Source of the DNA: Flavobacteriales bacterium
GTDB taxonomy: Bacteria > Bacteroidota > Bacteroidia > Flavobacteriales_D > Sanyastnellaceae
Reading direction: 5' to 3'
DNA length: 15,474 bases
Assembly (NCBI GenBank): GCA_028825055.1
Contig: JAPKAW010000024.1
Location: forward strand, 1 to 15,474
Under the pieces are notes generated by a model that made no database searches, was not told the DNA's origin, and was given only the letters and a program-made list of their open reading frames with translations. This document shows, one piece after another, positions 1 to 7,870 of the stretch (position 1 is its first letter; each line of letters begins with the position of its first letter). Position numbers and translations under genes: made by a program.

Positions 1-832
1 CAACGATCGCATCATGAGCGGCAAGCGATTCGAATTTGTTTGGCGCTGTGATAAAAGGATGGGCTGTGAGCCGTGCAATATGTTCTGCAACCCGCACATC
101 ATAGCCCTCTGGGGTATTGATGCCGGTTCCAACAGCCGTCCCCCCCAGAGCCAATTCAGATAAATGATCCAGTGTATTACGAAGGGCATTCATGCCATAA
201 TCCAACTGAGCAACATAGCCACCAAACTCCTGCCCGAGCGTGAGAGGAGTAGCATCCATCAGGTGCGTTCTTCCAATCTTAACCACGTCGCTGAATGACT
301 GGGCCTTTCGATCCAATGCATCCCGTAATTTTTGCACTCCAGGAAGTGTCGTTTCAACCACCATCTGGTAAGCCGCGATGTGCATCGCAGTGGGATACGT
401 GTCATTCGAGGATTGCGATTTGTTCACGTCATCGTTTGGATGAACCGGGCGCGTTCCTTGCCCCAAAGTTCCTCCGCTTAAAATGTGTGAACGATTTGCA
501 ACCACTTCGTTGACGTTCATATTAGACTGTGTTCCTGACCCCGTCTGCCACACTACAAGCGGAAATTGATCGTCCCATTTGCCGGCGATGATCTCATCGC
601 AAACAGTGGCAATCAAATCCCTCTTTTCCGTCGCAAGCCCTCCCAATTCTGCGTTTGTCAGTGCCGCTGCCTTTTTTAAAAACGCAAAGGCGCGTACAAT
701 CTCAATAGGCATGGAGGCTGGCGGACCAATCCTGAAGTTGTTACGAGAGCGCTCCGTTTGAGGCCCCCAAAGAGCATCTATCGGAACATTTACATCGCCA
801 ATCGTGTCCTTCTCAACTCGAAATTCGTTCAT
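1..832 (-). CDS. fumC: Fumarate hydratase class II (partial, C-terminus beyond window)
   Basis: Class II fumarase catalyses reversible hydration of fumarate to L-malate in the TCA cycle, as a cytoplasmic homotetramer. Translating the minus strand from the ATG at 832 gives 277 codons with no stop before the window edge. Family class II enzymes are about 460 residues, so roughly 60% is present. Visible signatures are TGSGTQSNMNVNEV (residues 97-110), HPNDDVNKSQSSND (131-144) and KIGRTHLMDATPLTLGQE (185-202), whose His190 corresponds to the conserved His188 of E. coli FumC. The GSSxMPxKxN loop that distinguishes this superfamily lies outside the window. TGSGTQSN and the THLMDATPL context favour fumarase over aspartase or argininosuccinate lyase. 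The start is 21 bases after the prfB stop on the same strand, so it is probably the distal gene of a recX-prfB-fumC transcript. No Shine-Dalgarno is evident. Confidence 0.97.
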   Translation of the reverse strand, partial: MNEFRVEKDTIGDVNVPIDALWGPQTERSRNNFRIGPPASMPIEIVRAFAFLKKAAALTNAELGGLATEKRDLIATVCDEIIAGKWDDQFPLVVWQTGSGTQSNMNVNEVVANRSHILSGGTLGQGTRPVHPNDDVNKSQSSNDTYPTAMHIAAYQMVVETTLPGVQKLRDALDRKAQSFSDVVKIGRTHLMDATPLTLGQEFGGYVAQLDYGMNALRNTLDHLSELALGGTAVGTGINTPEGYDVRVAEHIARLTAHPFITAPNKFESLAAHDAIV

Positions 833-853
833 GGTTTCTTCACATTGGGGCCG

Positions 854-1957
854 TTATGCGGAAGCTTTTGCTCCCGAACCGGCTTGCATCAAAAAAGCTT
901 TTAAAAATCCATCAATGTCTCCGTTCATCACGGCATCCACATTTGACGTCTCGTGACTTGTTCGCACATCTTTGACCATTTTATATGGCTGCATAACATA
1001 GGATCGAATCTGTGACCCCCACTCAATCTTCTTCTTCCCCGCTTCAATCTCGGCGCGGGCCTCATGCCTTTTCGCCAATTCCATTTCATAGAGCTGCGAC
1101 TTCAACAACTGCATCGCCTTCTCCTTGTTTCCAAGTTGGGATCTTGTTTCCGTGTTATCAATCACAATGCCCGTTGGCGCGTGGCGCACACGAACGCCTG
1201 TTTCAACCTTGTTTACGTTCTGACCTCCCGCTCCACCAGATCGGAATGTTTCCCATGTGATGTCCGCCGGACTCACCTCAATTTCAATCGTGTCATCCAC
1301 GAGGGGATACACATAGACCGACACGAATGACGTGTGCCTTCTTGCTTGGCTATCAAACGGACTAATGCGAACCAATCGATGCACTCCATTCTCACTTTTC
1401 AACATGCCAAAAGCAAAAGGACCTTCGAACTCCAAAGTCACTTGCTTAATTCCTGCCACATCGCCTTCTTGAAAATCCAATTCCTTTACCTTGAATCCGG
1501 CTCGATCACCATACATCCTGTACATACGCATGAGCATCGAAGCCCAATCGCAACTCTCTGTTCCTCCCGCCCCTGAGGTGATCTGCATGACTGCATTGAG
1601 GTTGTCCTCTTCTGCGCTCAGCATGTTTTTAAACTCCAATTCTTCTATGGCAGAAACCGCCATTTTACTCGCTTCGTCGACCTCTGAAGCCTCTGCCTCT
1701 CCCGCTTTGACAAATTCATACAAAACCTGGATGTCTTCAACGGAAGATGAGCATGCCGCGTGGCTTTCTGTCCATGTTTTCAAGAATCGCAAACGGCGCA
1801 TCACCGATTCCGCCTCCTTGGAATTCGTCCAGAAATCCGGATCCTGTGTGCGTTTTTCCTCCTCTGCTATTTCAAGCAATTTGGAATCAATGTCCAGGTA
1901 TACCCGCAATGCCTCCACGCGTTTGCGCAAGAGGTTGAGTTGATCAGTCGTTATCAT
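854..1957 (-). CDS. prfB: Peptide chain release factor 2 (RF2), without programmed frameshift
   Basis: RF2 recognises UGA and UAA stop codons in the ribosomal A site and triggers peptidyl-tRNA hydrolysis. The stop-recognition tripeptide SPF is at residues 199-201 and the catalytic GGQ at 244-246, in the usual GGAGGQNVNKVETGVR context. Both lie close to the E. coli positions (205-207 and 250-252). An AGGTES-type segment precedes the core. I chose the ATG at 1957 (367 residues). An upstream in-frame TTG at 1966 would add three residues, but ATG is better and leaves 15 bases after the recX stop. Most bacterial prfB genes carry an in-frame UGA near codon 25 requiring +1 frameshifting (CUU UGA C). 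Here the equivalent region reads Tyr20-Leu21-Asp22 as TAC CTG GAC with no stop, so RF2 is translated directly. It is probably co-transcribed with recX upstream and fumC downstream. Confidence 0.97.
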   Translation of the reverse strand: MITTDQLNLLRKRVEALRVYLDIDSKLLEIAEEEKRTQDPDFWTNSKEAESVMRRLRFLKTWTESHAACSSSVEDIQVLYEFVKAGEAEASEVDEASKMAVSAIEELEFKNMLSAEEDNLNAVMQITSGAGGTESCDWASMLMRMYRMYGDRAGFKVKELDFQEGDVAGIKQVTLEFEGPFAFGMLKSENGVHRLVRISPFDSQARRHTSFVSVYVYPLVDDTIEIEVSPADITWETFRSGGAGGQNVNKVETGVRVRHAPTGIVIDNTETRSQLGNKEKAMQLLKSQLYEMELAKRHEARAEIEAGKKKIEWGSQIRSYVMQPYKMVKDVRTSHETSNVDAVMNGDIDGFLKAFLMQAGSGAKASA

Positions 1958-1972
1958 ACAGGACAAAAGTAA

Positions 1973-2410
1973 TCAGCGAGAGCCCAATGCCGCGAGAGAA
2001 GCCAATATGTCCTGCACATTGTATCCCTTGTTCATTAAAAATCGGATAACTCGATCCCGACGCTCAGGCAATTCAGAGGCTCGACGTTGGACCAACTCGT
2101 TCAAGGCATCAAGAACCACCTCTCGAGACACTGCATCCACCGCAATCTGGGCTCGAGACATGGGGATTCCTTTGGACCGAAGTCCTGCAACAACACGATA
2201 TGGGCCCCATTTTTTGTGTTCCACATGCACTCTCACGTACGCCTCAATGTACCGATCTTCCGATATGAAATCTTCTTTCATCATCAGCCGGATAGCCTGC
2301 TCTGACTCGCCTTCCGAGCCACCCCAGAGAAGGATTTTTTTTCTAGCATCCAACGTGGATCGCTCTTGCATTGAACACCATTTTCTCAATCGACCCAGCC
2401 ATTCCTCCAT
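1973..2410 (-). CDS. recX: Regulatory protein RecX
   Basis: RecX binds RecA filaments and modulates recombinase activity. The 145-residue product has the family pattern of three three-helix repeats. An N-terminal QERSTLDARKKI segment follows a Trp-Cys. The middle has EDFISEDRYIEAYV followed by KKWGPYRVVAGLRSKGI, matching the RecX hallmark in which FI-x-E-x-RF/Y is followed by a WG-x-x-I/V-x-x-x-L-x-x-KGI stretch. The end reads RVIRFLMNKGYNVQDI, the usual third repeat. The frame stays open upstream to an ATG at 2677, but that would run antisense through the DUF349 coding region and give an N-terminus unlike the family, so the ATG at 2410 is preferred. A possible -7 box (TATTTTCG, one mismatch to TAnnTTTG, 2438 to 2431 on the minus strand) sits about 20 bases upstream, inside an inverted repeat. 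recA is not in the window. Confidence 0.93.
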   Translation of the reverse strand: MEEWLGRLRKWCSMQERSTLDARKKILLWGGSEGESEQAIRLMMKEDFISEDRYIEAYVRVHVEHKKWGPYRVVAGLRSKGIPMSRAQIAVDAVSREVVLDALNELVQRRASELPERRDRVIRFLMNKGYNVQDILASLAALGSR

Positions 2411-2421
2411 CGCAATTGTTT

Positions 2422-2439
2422 CTATTTGTTCGAAAATAG
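2422..2439. promoter_or_regulatory. Inverted repeat over putative recX promoter
   Basis: CTATTT (2422-2427) and AAATAG (2434-2439) form a perfect 6-base inverted repeat with a 6-base spacer in the divergent recX / DUF349 gap. The minus-strand TATTTTCG (2438 to 2431), a one-mismatch Bacteroidota -7 box, falls inside it. Either an operator or chance AT-rich symmetry would fit. No good -33 TTG lies at the expected distance. Confidence 0.25.
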
Positions 2440-2494
2440 CTTGAAAACAGGGGTTTGCCCGATATTTGCATTTAGAAATTTTAAACCCTGACCG

Positions 2495-4225
2495 ATGCGG
2501 TCCGAGATACTTACCCGTATCCAAGCCTTGCTCCAGCAAGATGACTTGGAAGCCATTCGCCAAGATGTTCGTTCTGCCATGGATGAATTCCGTGCACTCA
2601 CAAACGATGAAGTGCGCAAGCAACGCGAAGCATGGGCCGCGAGCGAAAAAGAGCCTGATGCTATTTTTGAATACCAAGGCAGCCCTGAGGAGCTAGCATT
2701 CGAAGAGACCATCACGGCATTTAAAGAGCGCGAGAAAATTTGGCGCAAGCAAGTGGCTGAAACGCAAAAAGCCAATCTTGAAAAGAAGCTGGCCATGCTC
2801 GAACAACTGCGCCAGACGATTCAAGAAGAAGAAAACATCAGTGCGGCCTTTGCTGTTTTCAATGAGGTGCGAGAACAGTGGGATGCTGTCGGGGATGTTC
2901 CTGGGGATCAATTCAAGGTGGTTTACGATCAGTATTATCGCCTTCGGGATGAGTTTTTCTACAACATCAATATCTACAAAGAGCTTAAAGAGCATGACCT
3001 CAAGGTCAATTTGAAGAAGAAAGAAGCGTTGCTCCTTGCTGCTCAAGCTTTAGCAAGTGTTGAAGGAATCCGTGAGAGAGAAAAGCAAGCGCGCGCAATT
3101 CAGAAGCAATGGCTGGACGTCGGCCCTTCTCCTCGTGAGAATTACCAAGAGTTATCGACTCAGTTTTTCGCAGTTATCCGGCCAATATTTGATGAAGTCA
3201 AGGCGCATTTCGATGAAATCCGCGCCTCATTTTCTGTTCACGCAACCGAAAAAGAGAGCTTGATTGAGCAATTGCGCGAAGCCGTCGCCGACGAAGTCGA
3301 AGCGAGCCACAGCGGGTGGCAAGGCGCAACCGCCAAAATCATTGCATTGCAAAATGCTTGGAAGGCTACTGGGTTCGCTGGAAAAGATCAAAACGAAGTC
3401 CTTTGGGGGAAGTTTCGTGAATTAGCCGATGTTTTCTTTCAAAAGAAACAGCTTTTTTACGACGCCCAAAAAAGTGTTGGCAAGCAACATAAACTTGAGA
3501 AAGTCAGTCTTCTTGAGCAAGCGGAAGCAACCGCTGCTAGTACAGATTGGAAAACTGCAGTTCCCAAAATGATGGCGCTGCAAAAGGCTTGGAAAGAAGT
3601 TGGCCCTTGCCCTCCAAGCGAGGAACAACGTCTGTTCCGTCGTTTTCGAAAAGTACAAGACCAATTCTTCACTGCGCGCAAGGCAGAGTTTGCTGGACGC
3701 GATGCTGAGGAAAAGAAAAATCTTGAAACCAAAGAAGTCCTACTCAAGGAAATTGAAGCGTTCTCTTTAAGCGGTGAACGAAAAGCAGACTTGGACGCTT
3801 TGAAAGAGTTTTCCTCACGCTGGAATAAAGTTGGATTCGTCCCTCGAAAAGCCATGGATAGCGTGATGGATCGCTATCGAGCTGCCGTGGATGGTTTATA
3901 TGACTCGCTGAGCGCACAGCGGTCAGAGCGTGCTGTTGAGACCTACAAGCAACGGGTTGACCATCTGGTCAGCTCTAGTCCACAACAAGTCCGTCGCGAG
4001 CAAGGCATCTTGCGAGAAAAGATGGATCGATTGAAATCTCGTGTTACCAAAACAGAGGAGAATCTGGAGAGATTTACCGGAAAAGGGGCAGAGGCCATTC
4101 GCGATCAATATGAAAAATCCATGGAGGCGGACAAACGCGAAATGGAGGATATCAAAACAAAATTGATGTTGTTGCGCCAAGCTTCACAACAGGAATCGAA
4201 GCCCGAAAACCCTGCTGCGTCTTAA
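2495..4225 (+). CDS. DUF349 domain-containing protein, five tandem modules
   Basis: The 576-residue, highly charged, helix-rich cytoplasmic protein has no signal peptide or membrane segment. It carries five copies of the DUF349 core, visible as a Trp followed by a Gly and often a Pro: QWDAVGDVP (Trp129), QWLDVGPSP (Trp206), AWKATGFAG (Trp289), AWKEVGPCP (Trp366) and RWNKVGFVP (Trp443). Each is followed by a charged-aromatic helix ending in an FF or related hydrophobic pair. The Trp spacings are 77, 83, 77 and 77 residues. The last ~80 residues are a charged coiled coil with a Pro/Ala tail. DUF349 proteins are widespread in Bacteroidota and I know of no settled biochemical function. The third module lacks the usual Pro after the Gly. 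The start ATG at 2495 lies 84 bases from the divergent recX start. The stop shares four bases with the convergent deacetylase gene. Confidence 0.93.
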   Translation: MRSEILTRIQALLQQDDLEAIRQDVRSAMDEFRALTNDEVRKQREAWAASEKEPDAIFEYQGSPEELAFEETITAFKEREKIWRKQVAETQKANLEKKLAMLEQLRQTIQEEENISAAFAVFNEVREQWDAVGDVPGDQFKVVYDQYYRLRDEFFYNINIYKELKEHDLKVNLKKKEALLLAAQALASVEGIREREKQARAIQKQWLDVGPSPRENYQELSTQFFAVIRPIFDEVKAHFDEIRASFSVHATEKESLIEQLREAVADEVEASHSGWQGATAKIIALQNAWKATGFAGKDQNEVLWGKFRELADVFFQKKQLFYDAQKSVGKQHKLEKVSLLEQAEATAASTDWKTAVPKMMALQKAWKEVGPCPPSEEQRLFRRFRKVQDQFFTARKAEFAGRDAEEKKNLETKEVLLKEIEAFSLSGERKADLDALKEFSSRWNKVGFVPRKAMDSVMDRYRAAVDGLYDSLSAQRSERAVETYKQRVDHLVSSSPQQVRREQGILREKMDRLKSRVTKTEENLERFTGKGAEAIRDQYEKSMEADKREMEDIKTKLMLLRQASQQESKPENPAAS

Positions 4226-4908
4226 CGCGACGATTCGTGCATATTTCTCGGCAATAACCGGCATCTGTATCCCTCCTCCTGAAGCCAGGTGAGGTAAGGT
4301 CTCAGTATAGGCAACATGCGGGCAGACGCTCGGGGAGAGTCGTGAAAAACAACAATGGAGCCTGGTCGCGTGTTGATCATTAGCTGTTCTAAACACGACG
4401 ACGGTGTGTTTTTCACGTCAAAGTCTGCGCTCAGCACATCCCACATGACGATTTGAGTATGAGGATGTAGCGCCGCAGCTTGTGCCTTTGTGATGCGTCC
4501 ATACGGGGGGCGAAACCAAGGGCTTTGAACAAGCTGTTGACACTCCAAATAACTGCGCAAATAAGCCATCTGCCCTGTGCCCCATCCAGAATCATGCCGC
4601 TGGGTGTGATTTCCAATGCCATGACCAGCACCACGCAGTTCATCCAAGACCTCGGGATAACTAGCCACGTTATCTCCGACGCAAAAAAAGGTAGCCAGGC
4701 TGCTGAATTCCGCCAAGACCCCCATCACTTCACGCGTGATTTCGGGATGAGGCCCATCATCAAAAGTCAAGTACACTGCATTCTCCCCCTGCACATGTGC
4801 GGGCCCATTCCAAATGAGTTGGGAAGCCAAGGCCTTGAGTAAAGGGGGAGTTTGACGCAAATACACTTCGCAAAGATATCCATGCACGTGGCTTTCACCT
4901 TGTCGCAT
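4222..4908 (-). CDS. Polysaccharide deacetylase family protein (NodB/CE4 fold)
   Basis: This belongs to carbohydrate esterase family 4, metal-dependent N- or O-deacetylases acting on chitin oligomers, peptidoglycan or other polysaccharides; the substrate cannot be read from sequence. All five CE4 motifs are present, numbered from the ATG at 4908: TFDDGPHP with Asp50 (catalytic base) and Asp51 (metal), NHTQRH with metal ligands His101 and His105, FRPPYGR at 132-138, MWDVLSADFD at 155-164, and VVFHDS at 186-191 with His189. No signal peptide is visible. The ATG start leaves only 31 bases to the divergent leuS start. A GTG at 4866 gives an N-terminus MYLRQTPPLLK that looks more like relatives I recall from this phylum, and it follows a perfect TATCTTTG box, so the real start may be there (214 residues). 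The 3' end overlaps the DUF349 gene stop by four bases. Confidence 0.94.
   Translation of the reverse strand: MRQGESHVHGYLCEVYLRQTPPLLKALASQLIWNGPAHVQGENAVYLTFDDGPHPEITREVMGVLAEFSSLATFFCVGDNVASYPEVLDELRGAGHGIGNHTQRHDSGWGTGQMAYLRSYLECQQLVQSPWFRPPYGRITKAQAAALHPHTQIVMWDVLSADFDVKNTPSSCLEQLMINTRPGSIVVFHDSPRASARMLPILRPYLTWLQEEGYRCRLLPRNMHESSR
4871..4878 (-). promoter_or_regulatory. Putative -7 box for the deacetylase gene
   Basis: The minus strand reads TATCTTTG, a perfect match to the Bacteroidota TAnnTTTG -7 consensus, ending five bases before the GTG at 4866. If used, transcription would begin at or next to that GTG, giving a leaderless message and excluding the ATG at 4908. No TTG lies at the usual -33 spacing, so chance occurrence is possible. 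Confidence 0.3.
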
Positions 4909-4913
4909 CCAAC

Positions 4914-4921
4914 TACCTTTG
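4914..4921 (+). promoter_or_regulatory. Putative -7 box for leuS
   Basis: TACCTTTG is a perfect TAnnTTTG match, ending 18 bases before the leuS ATG at 4940, which places the transcript start about a dozen bases upstream of the codon. The -33 element is weak: a TTT lies about 20 bases upstream, but there is no TTG at that distance. Confidence 0.45.
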
Positions 4922-4939
4922 TGAAATCAGATTACGAAG

Positions 4940-7750
4940 ATGGATTACGACTTTCGCTCAATCGAGAAACGCTGGCAAGAAACGTGGAACCGCGAAGCGG
5001 CTTATCGCGTAACAGAAACTAGCGACCGACCCAAGTACTATGTATTGGATATGTTTCCATATCCATCCGGAGCCGGATTGCATGTTGGACATCCGTTGGG
5101 ATACATCGCCAGCGATATTTTCGCGCGCTACAAGCGGCTGCGTGGCTTCAATGTCCTGCATCCGATGGGTTACGACAGCTTTGGTTTACCAGCCGAGCAA
5201 TACGCCATTCAAACAGGACAACACCCTGCCGTTACAACCGAAACCAACATTGCCCGCTACCGCGAACAGCTCGGGCAATTGGGGTTTTGTTATGATTGGG
5301 ACCGGGAGGTCAGAACAAGCGACCCATCGTATTATCGTTGGACGCAATGGATTTTTGGACAACTTTTTGAAGCGTGGTATGACGAGAAAGCACAGTCCGC
5401 ACGTCCAATTGAGGCTTTGATTGAGGCCATTGAATCAGATCAATGGGGCTCCCTTGCTCCTGCGTCTTCATCCAATTGGTGGGAATCTCTGCCACACAGC
5501 ATTCTTGCTCAATGGGGCTCGGACTTCTCTGGCAGCCTAACCGCAAATCATTGGAAGGCCTGCAATGAACAAGAGAAATCGGCCATCCTGATGCAATTTC
5601 GGTTGGCTTATCTCGCCGACAGTGAGGTGAATTGGTGTCCTGAATTGGGAACGGTTTTGGCCAATGATGAAGTAAAAGACGGTTTAAGTGAGCGGGGGGG
5701 GCATCCCGTTGTTCGCAAGCGAATGCGCCAATGGATTATGCGAATAACCGCGTATGCCGATCGGCTCGTCGCGAATTTGGACGATTTGAATTGGACTGAC
5801 AGTATCAAAGAAGCCCAGCGAAATTGGATTGGAAGAAGTGAAGGTGCATCTGTAACATTTGGCGTCGAAGGCCATGATGAGAGTCAAATTCATGTGTTCA
5901 CAACGCGCCCTGACACGATGTACGGCGTGAGTTTTATGGTCTTAGCTCCAGAACACCCTCTTGTTAACTTAATCACAACCGAAGATCAATCTGAAACCGT
6001 ACGATTCTATCAAGAGGCTGCTGCGCGCAAATCTGAACGTGATCGACAAGGAGCTGGAGATAAAGACATCTCTGGTTGCGACACCGGAGCGTTTGCCATT
6101 CACCCCCTTACTGGAGAAAAACTGCCCGTATGGATCGCTGATTATGTTTTGGCGGGTTATGGTACAGGTGCGGTCATGGCGGTTCCTGCTGGTGATGAGC
6201 GCGATTGGAAGTTTGCGCAGCATTTTCATTTGTCCATCGCATCCATTTTTAAAGGATTCGATTCGCAAGAAGCAGTGTGCACGGACAAAAAGGCCATTTT
6301 ATGTGATTCTGAATCGCTCAATGACCTTCAAGCAACAGAGGCAATCCCAAAGGCCATTGCGCTCTTGGAGAAGCTCGGGAAAGGCCGAGGACTGATCAAC
6401 TTTAGAATCCGCGACGCGGTATTCAGTCGGCAGCGATATTGGGGAGAACCGTTCCCAATCTATTACGAAAATGATGTCCCCAAATTGATTGAGGAGAAGC
6501 AGGTGACACTTCCTCCAGTAGATGCTTACCTGCCGACCTCGGAAGGAGAGCCCCCTTTGGCTCGAGCGAATAAGGAGGATTGGAATGTATTCGAAGGAGA
6601 TCGCATGGAATACAACACCATGCCAGGATGGGCAGGATCAAGTTGGTACTTCCTTCGGTATATGGACCCCAAAAACGTTTCTGCTTTTTGTAGCCGTGAA
6701 AAATCAGATTATTGGGGACAAGTGGATTTGTATGTTGGTGGAGCCGAGCATACCACGGGGCACCTGTTGTACTCACGATTTTGGACTAAATTCCTGTTTG
6801 ATCGCGGGTTCATTGGTTTCAATGAACCGTTCAAGCAGATGATCAACCAAGGCATGATCCTCGGTAGGTCCAGCTTTGTCTACCGCATTCAAGGAACCCA
6901 AACATTTGTCACCGCCGAAAAGCGCAAAGAACACAAGACACAGCGCCTACATGTCGACATTGGTCTTGTTCAAACCGACAAACTGGACTTGGATGGCTTC
7001 AGAAAATGGCGCAGTGAATTCGCAGATGCTGAATTCATTTTGAACGCAGATGACTCGTATACCTGTGGACATGAAGTGGAGAAAATGTCCAAGTCGAAAT
7101 TCAATGTCCAAACGCCTGACGAACTCGTCGAACGTTATGGAGCGGACACCTTGCGCTGTTATGAAATGTTCTTGGGACCCCTAACCCAGCACAAGCCTTG
7201 GGACACTCAGGGAATCAGTGGAGTACATAACTTCCTGCGCAAGCTCAACCGGTTGTATGAGAACCTCTCGGATGAAGTGCCTACAGAAGCTGCGTTGCGC
7301 GCCTACAATAAGACCGTTCGTAAAGTAACGGAAGACTTGGATCGTCATGCATTCAACACCGTGATCAGCGCGCTCATGATTGGCGTGAATGAGCTAACAG
7401 ATGCCGGTTGCCAAGCTTCATCCATTCTCAAGCCACTCGCTATTCTTGTCAGCCCCGTAGCTCCGCACTTGGCCGAAGAATTGTTTCAAATGGCAGGAGG
7501 AGTTGGGCTCGCTGTTTCCTCTGAATGGCCGAAATGGGATGATCGGTGGCTCACCAGCGATCAAGTCGTGTACCCGGTCTCTTTCAATGGAAAAGTTAGA
7601 TTCCAGATGGAGGCTGCTACCTCCGCCGACAAGCAGGAAGTCGAAACTCAGGTCTTAGCGGATGAACGTACAGCAAAGCAATTAGAGGGCAAAGTCGTCC
7701 GAAAAATCATTGTTGTACCCGGACGCATCATCAACATCGTCGCCAACTAA
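4940..7750 (+). CDS. leuS: Leucyl-tRNA synthetase
   Basis: This class I aminoacyl-tRNA synthetase attaches leucine to tRNA-Leu. The 936-residue product has the HIGH-type signature HVGH at residues 48-51 in the PSGAGLHVGHPLGY context, and KMSKS at 715-719. The CP1 editing domain shows TTRPDT (321-326) and the VPAGDERDW loop, whose Asp419 or Asp422 would match the editing aspartate. The catalytic WAGSSWYFLRYMDP segment is intact, and a C-terminal anticodon-binding region ends in IVVPGRIINIVAN. An insertion of roughly 70 residues after the AWYDEKAQSARPIE segment (about 145-215) is the type I associate with Bacteroidota LeuRS, which are longer than the ~860-residue E. coli enzyme. The ATG at 4940 gives the usual M-x-YxFxxIExxWQ start. 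A perfect -7 box is just upstream. No downstream terminator hairpin was found. Confidence 0.98.
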   Translation: MDYDFRSIEKRWQETWNREAAYRVTETSDRPKYYVLDMFPYPSGAGLHVGHPLGYIASDIFARYKRLRGFNVLHPMGYDSFGLPAEQYAIQTGQHPAVTTETNIARYREQLGQLGFCYDWDREVRTSDPSYYRWTQWIFGQLFEAWYDEKAQSARPIEALIEAIESDQWGSLAPASSSNWWESLPHSILAQWGSDFSGSLTANHWKACNEQEKSAILMQFRLAYLADSEVNWCPELGTVLANDEVKDGLSERGGHPVVRKRMRQWIMRITAYADRLVANLDDLNWTDSIKEAQRNWIGRSEGASVTFGVEGHDESQIHVFTTRPDTMYGVSFMVLAPEHPLVNLITTEDQSETVRFYQEAAARKSERDRQGAGDKDISGCDTGAFAIHPLTGEKLPVWIADYVLAGYGTGAVMAVPAGDERDWKFAQHFHLSIASIFKGFDSQEAVCTDKKAILCDSESLNDLQATEAIPKAIALLEKLGKGRGLINFRIRDAVFSRQRYWGEPFPIYYENDVPKLIEEKQVTLPPVDAYLPTSEGEPPLARANKEDWNVFEGDRMEYNTMPGWAGSSWYFLRYMDPKNVSAFCSREKSDYWGQVDLYVGGAEHTTGHLLYSRFWTKFLFDRGFIGFNEPFKQMINQGMILGRSSFVYRIQGTQTFVTAEKRKEHKTQRLHVDIGLVQTDKLDLDGFRKWRSEFADAEFILNADDSYTCGHEVEKMSKSKFNVQTPDELVERYGADTLRCYEMFLGPLTQHKPWDTQGISGVHNFLRKLNRLYENLSDEVPTEAALRAYNKTVRKVTEDLDRHAFNTVISALMIGVNELTDAGCQASSILKPLAILVSPVAPHLAEELFQMAGGVGLAVSSEWPKWDDRWLTSDQVVYPVSFNGKVRFQMEAATSADKQEVETQVLADERTAKQLEGKVVRKIIVVPGRIINIVAN

Positions 7751-7870
7751 CTCCTTTTTAGCGTTTCATAAAAGTGTTTGGTGTGTTGTTTTATTTGTTT
7801 TGTCTTGATTTTCTCTGATAAAAATCGGACATTACAACTGTGGGATTCGTCCCGAACCAAAACTCGCTTG

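Noticed and set aside
1491..1943. 150-residue open frame on the plus strand
   Set aside because: It lies entirely antisense to prfB, which has unambiguous SPF and GGQ motifs; the product is Ser-rich and shows no family features.
2007..2444. 145-residue open frame on the plus strand
   Set aside because: It mirrors recX codon for codon on the opposite strand; recX motifs are clear and this product is not recognisable.
2411..2677. N-terminal extension of recX to the ATG at 2677
   Set aside because: It would overlap the first 183 bases of the DUF349 gene in antisense and add 89 residues unlike any RecX N-terminus.
7778..7870. 31-residue N-terminal extension of the T9SS substrate
   Set aside because: The ATG at 7871 begins a standard signal peptide; the extension is Cys/Phe-rich followed by charged residues and would bury the signal sequence.
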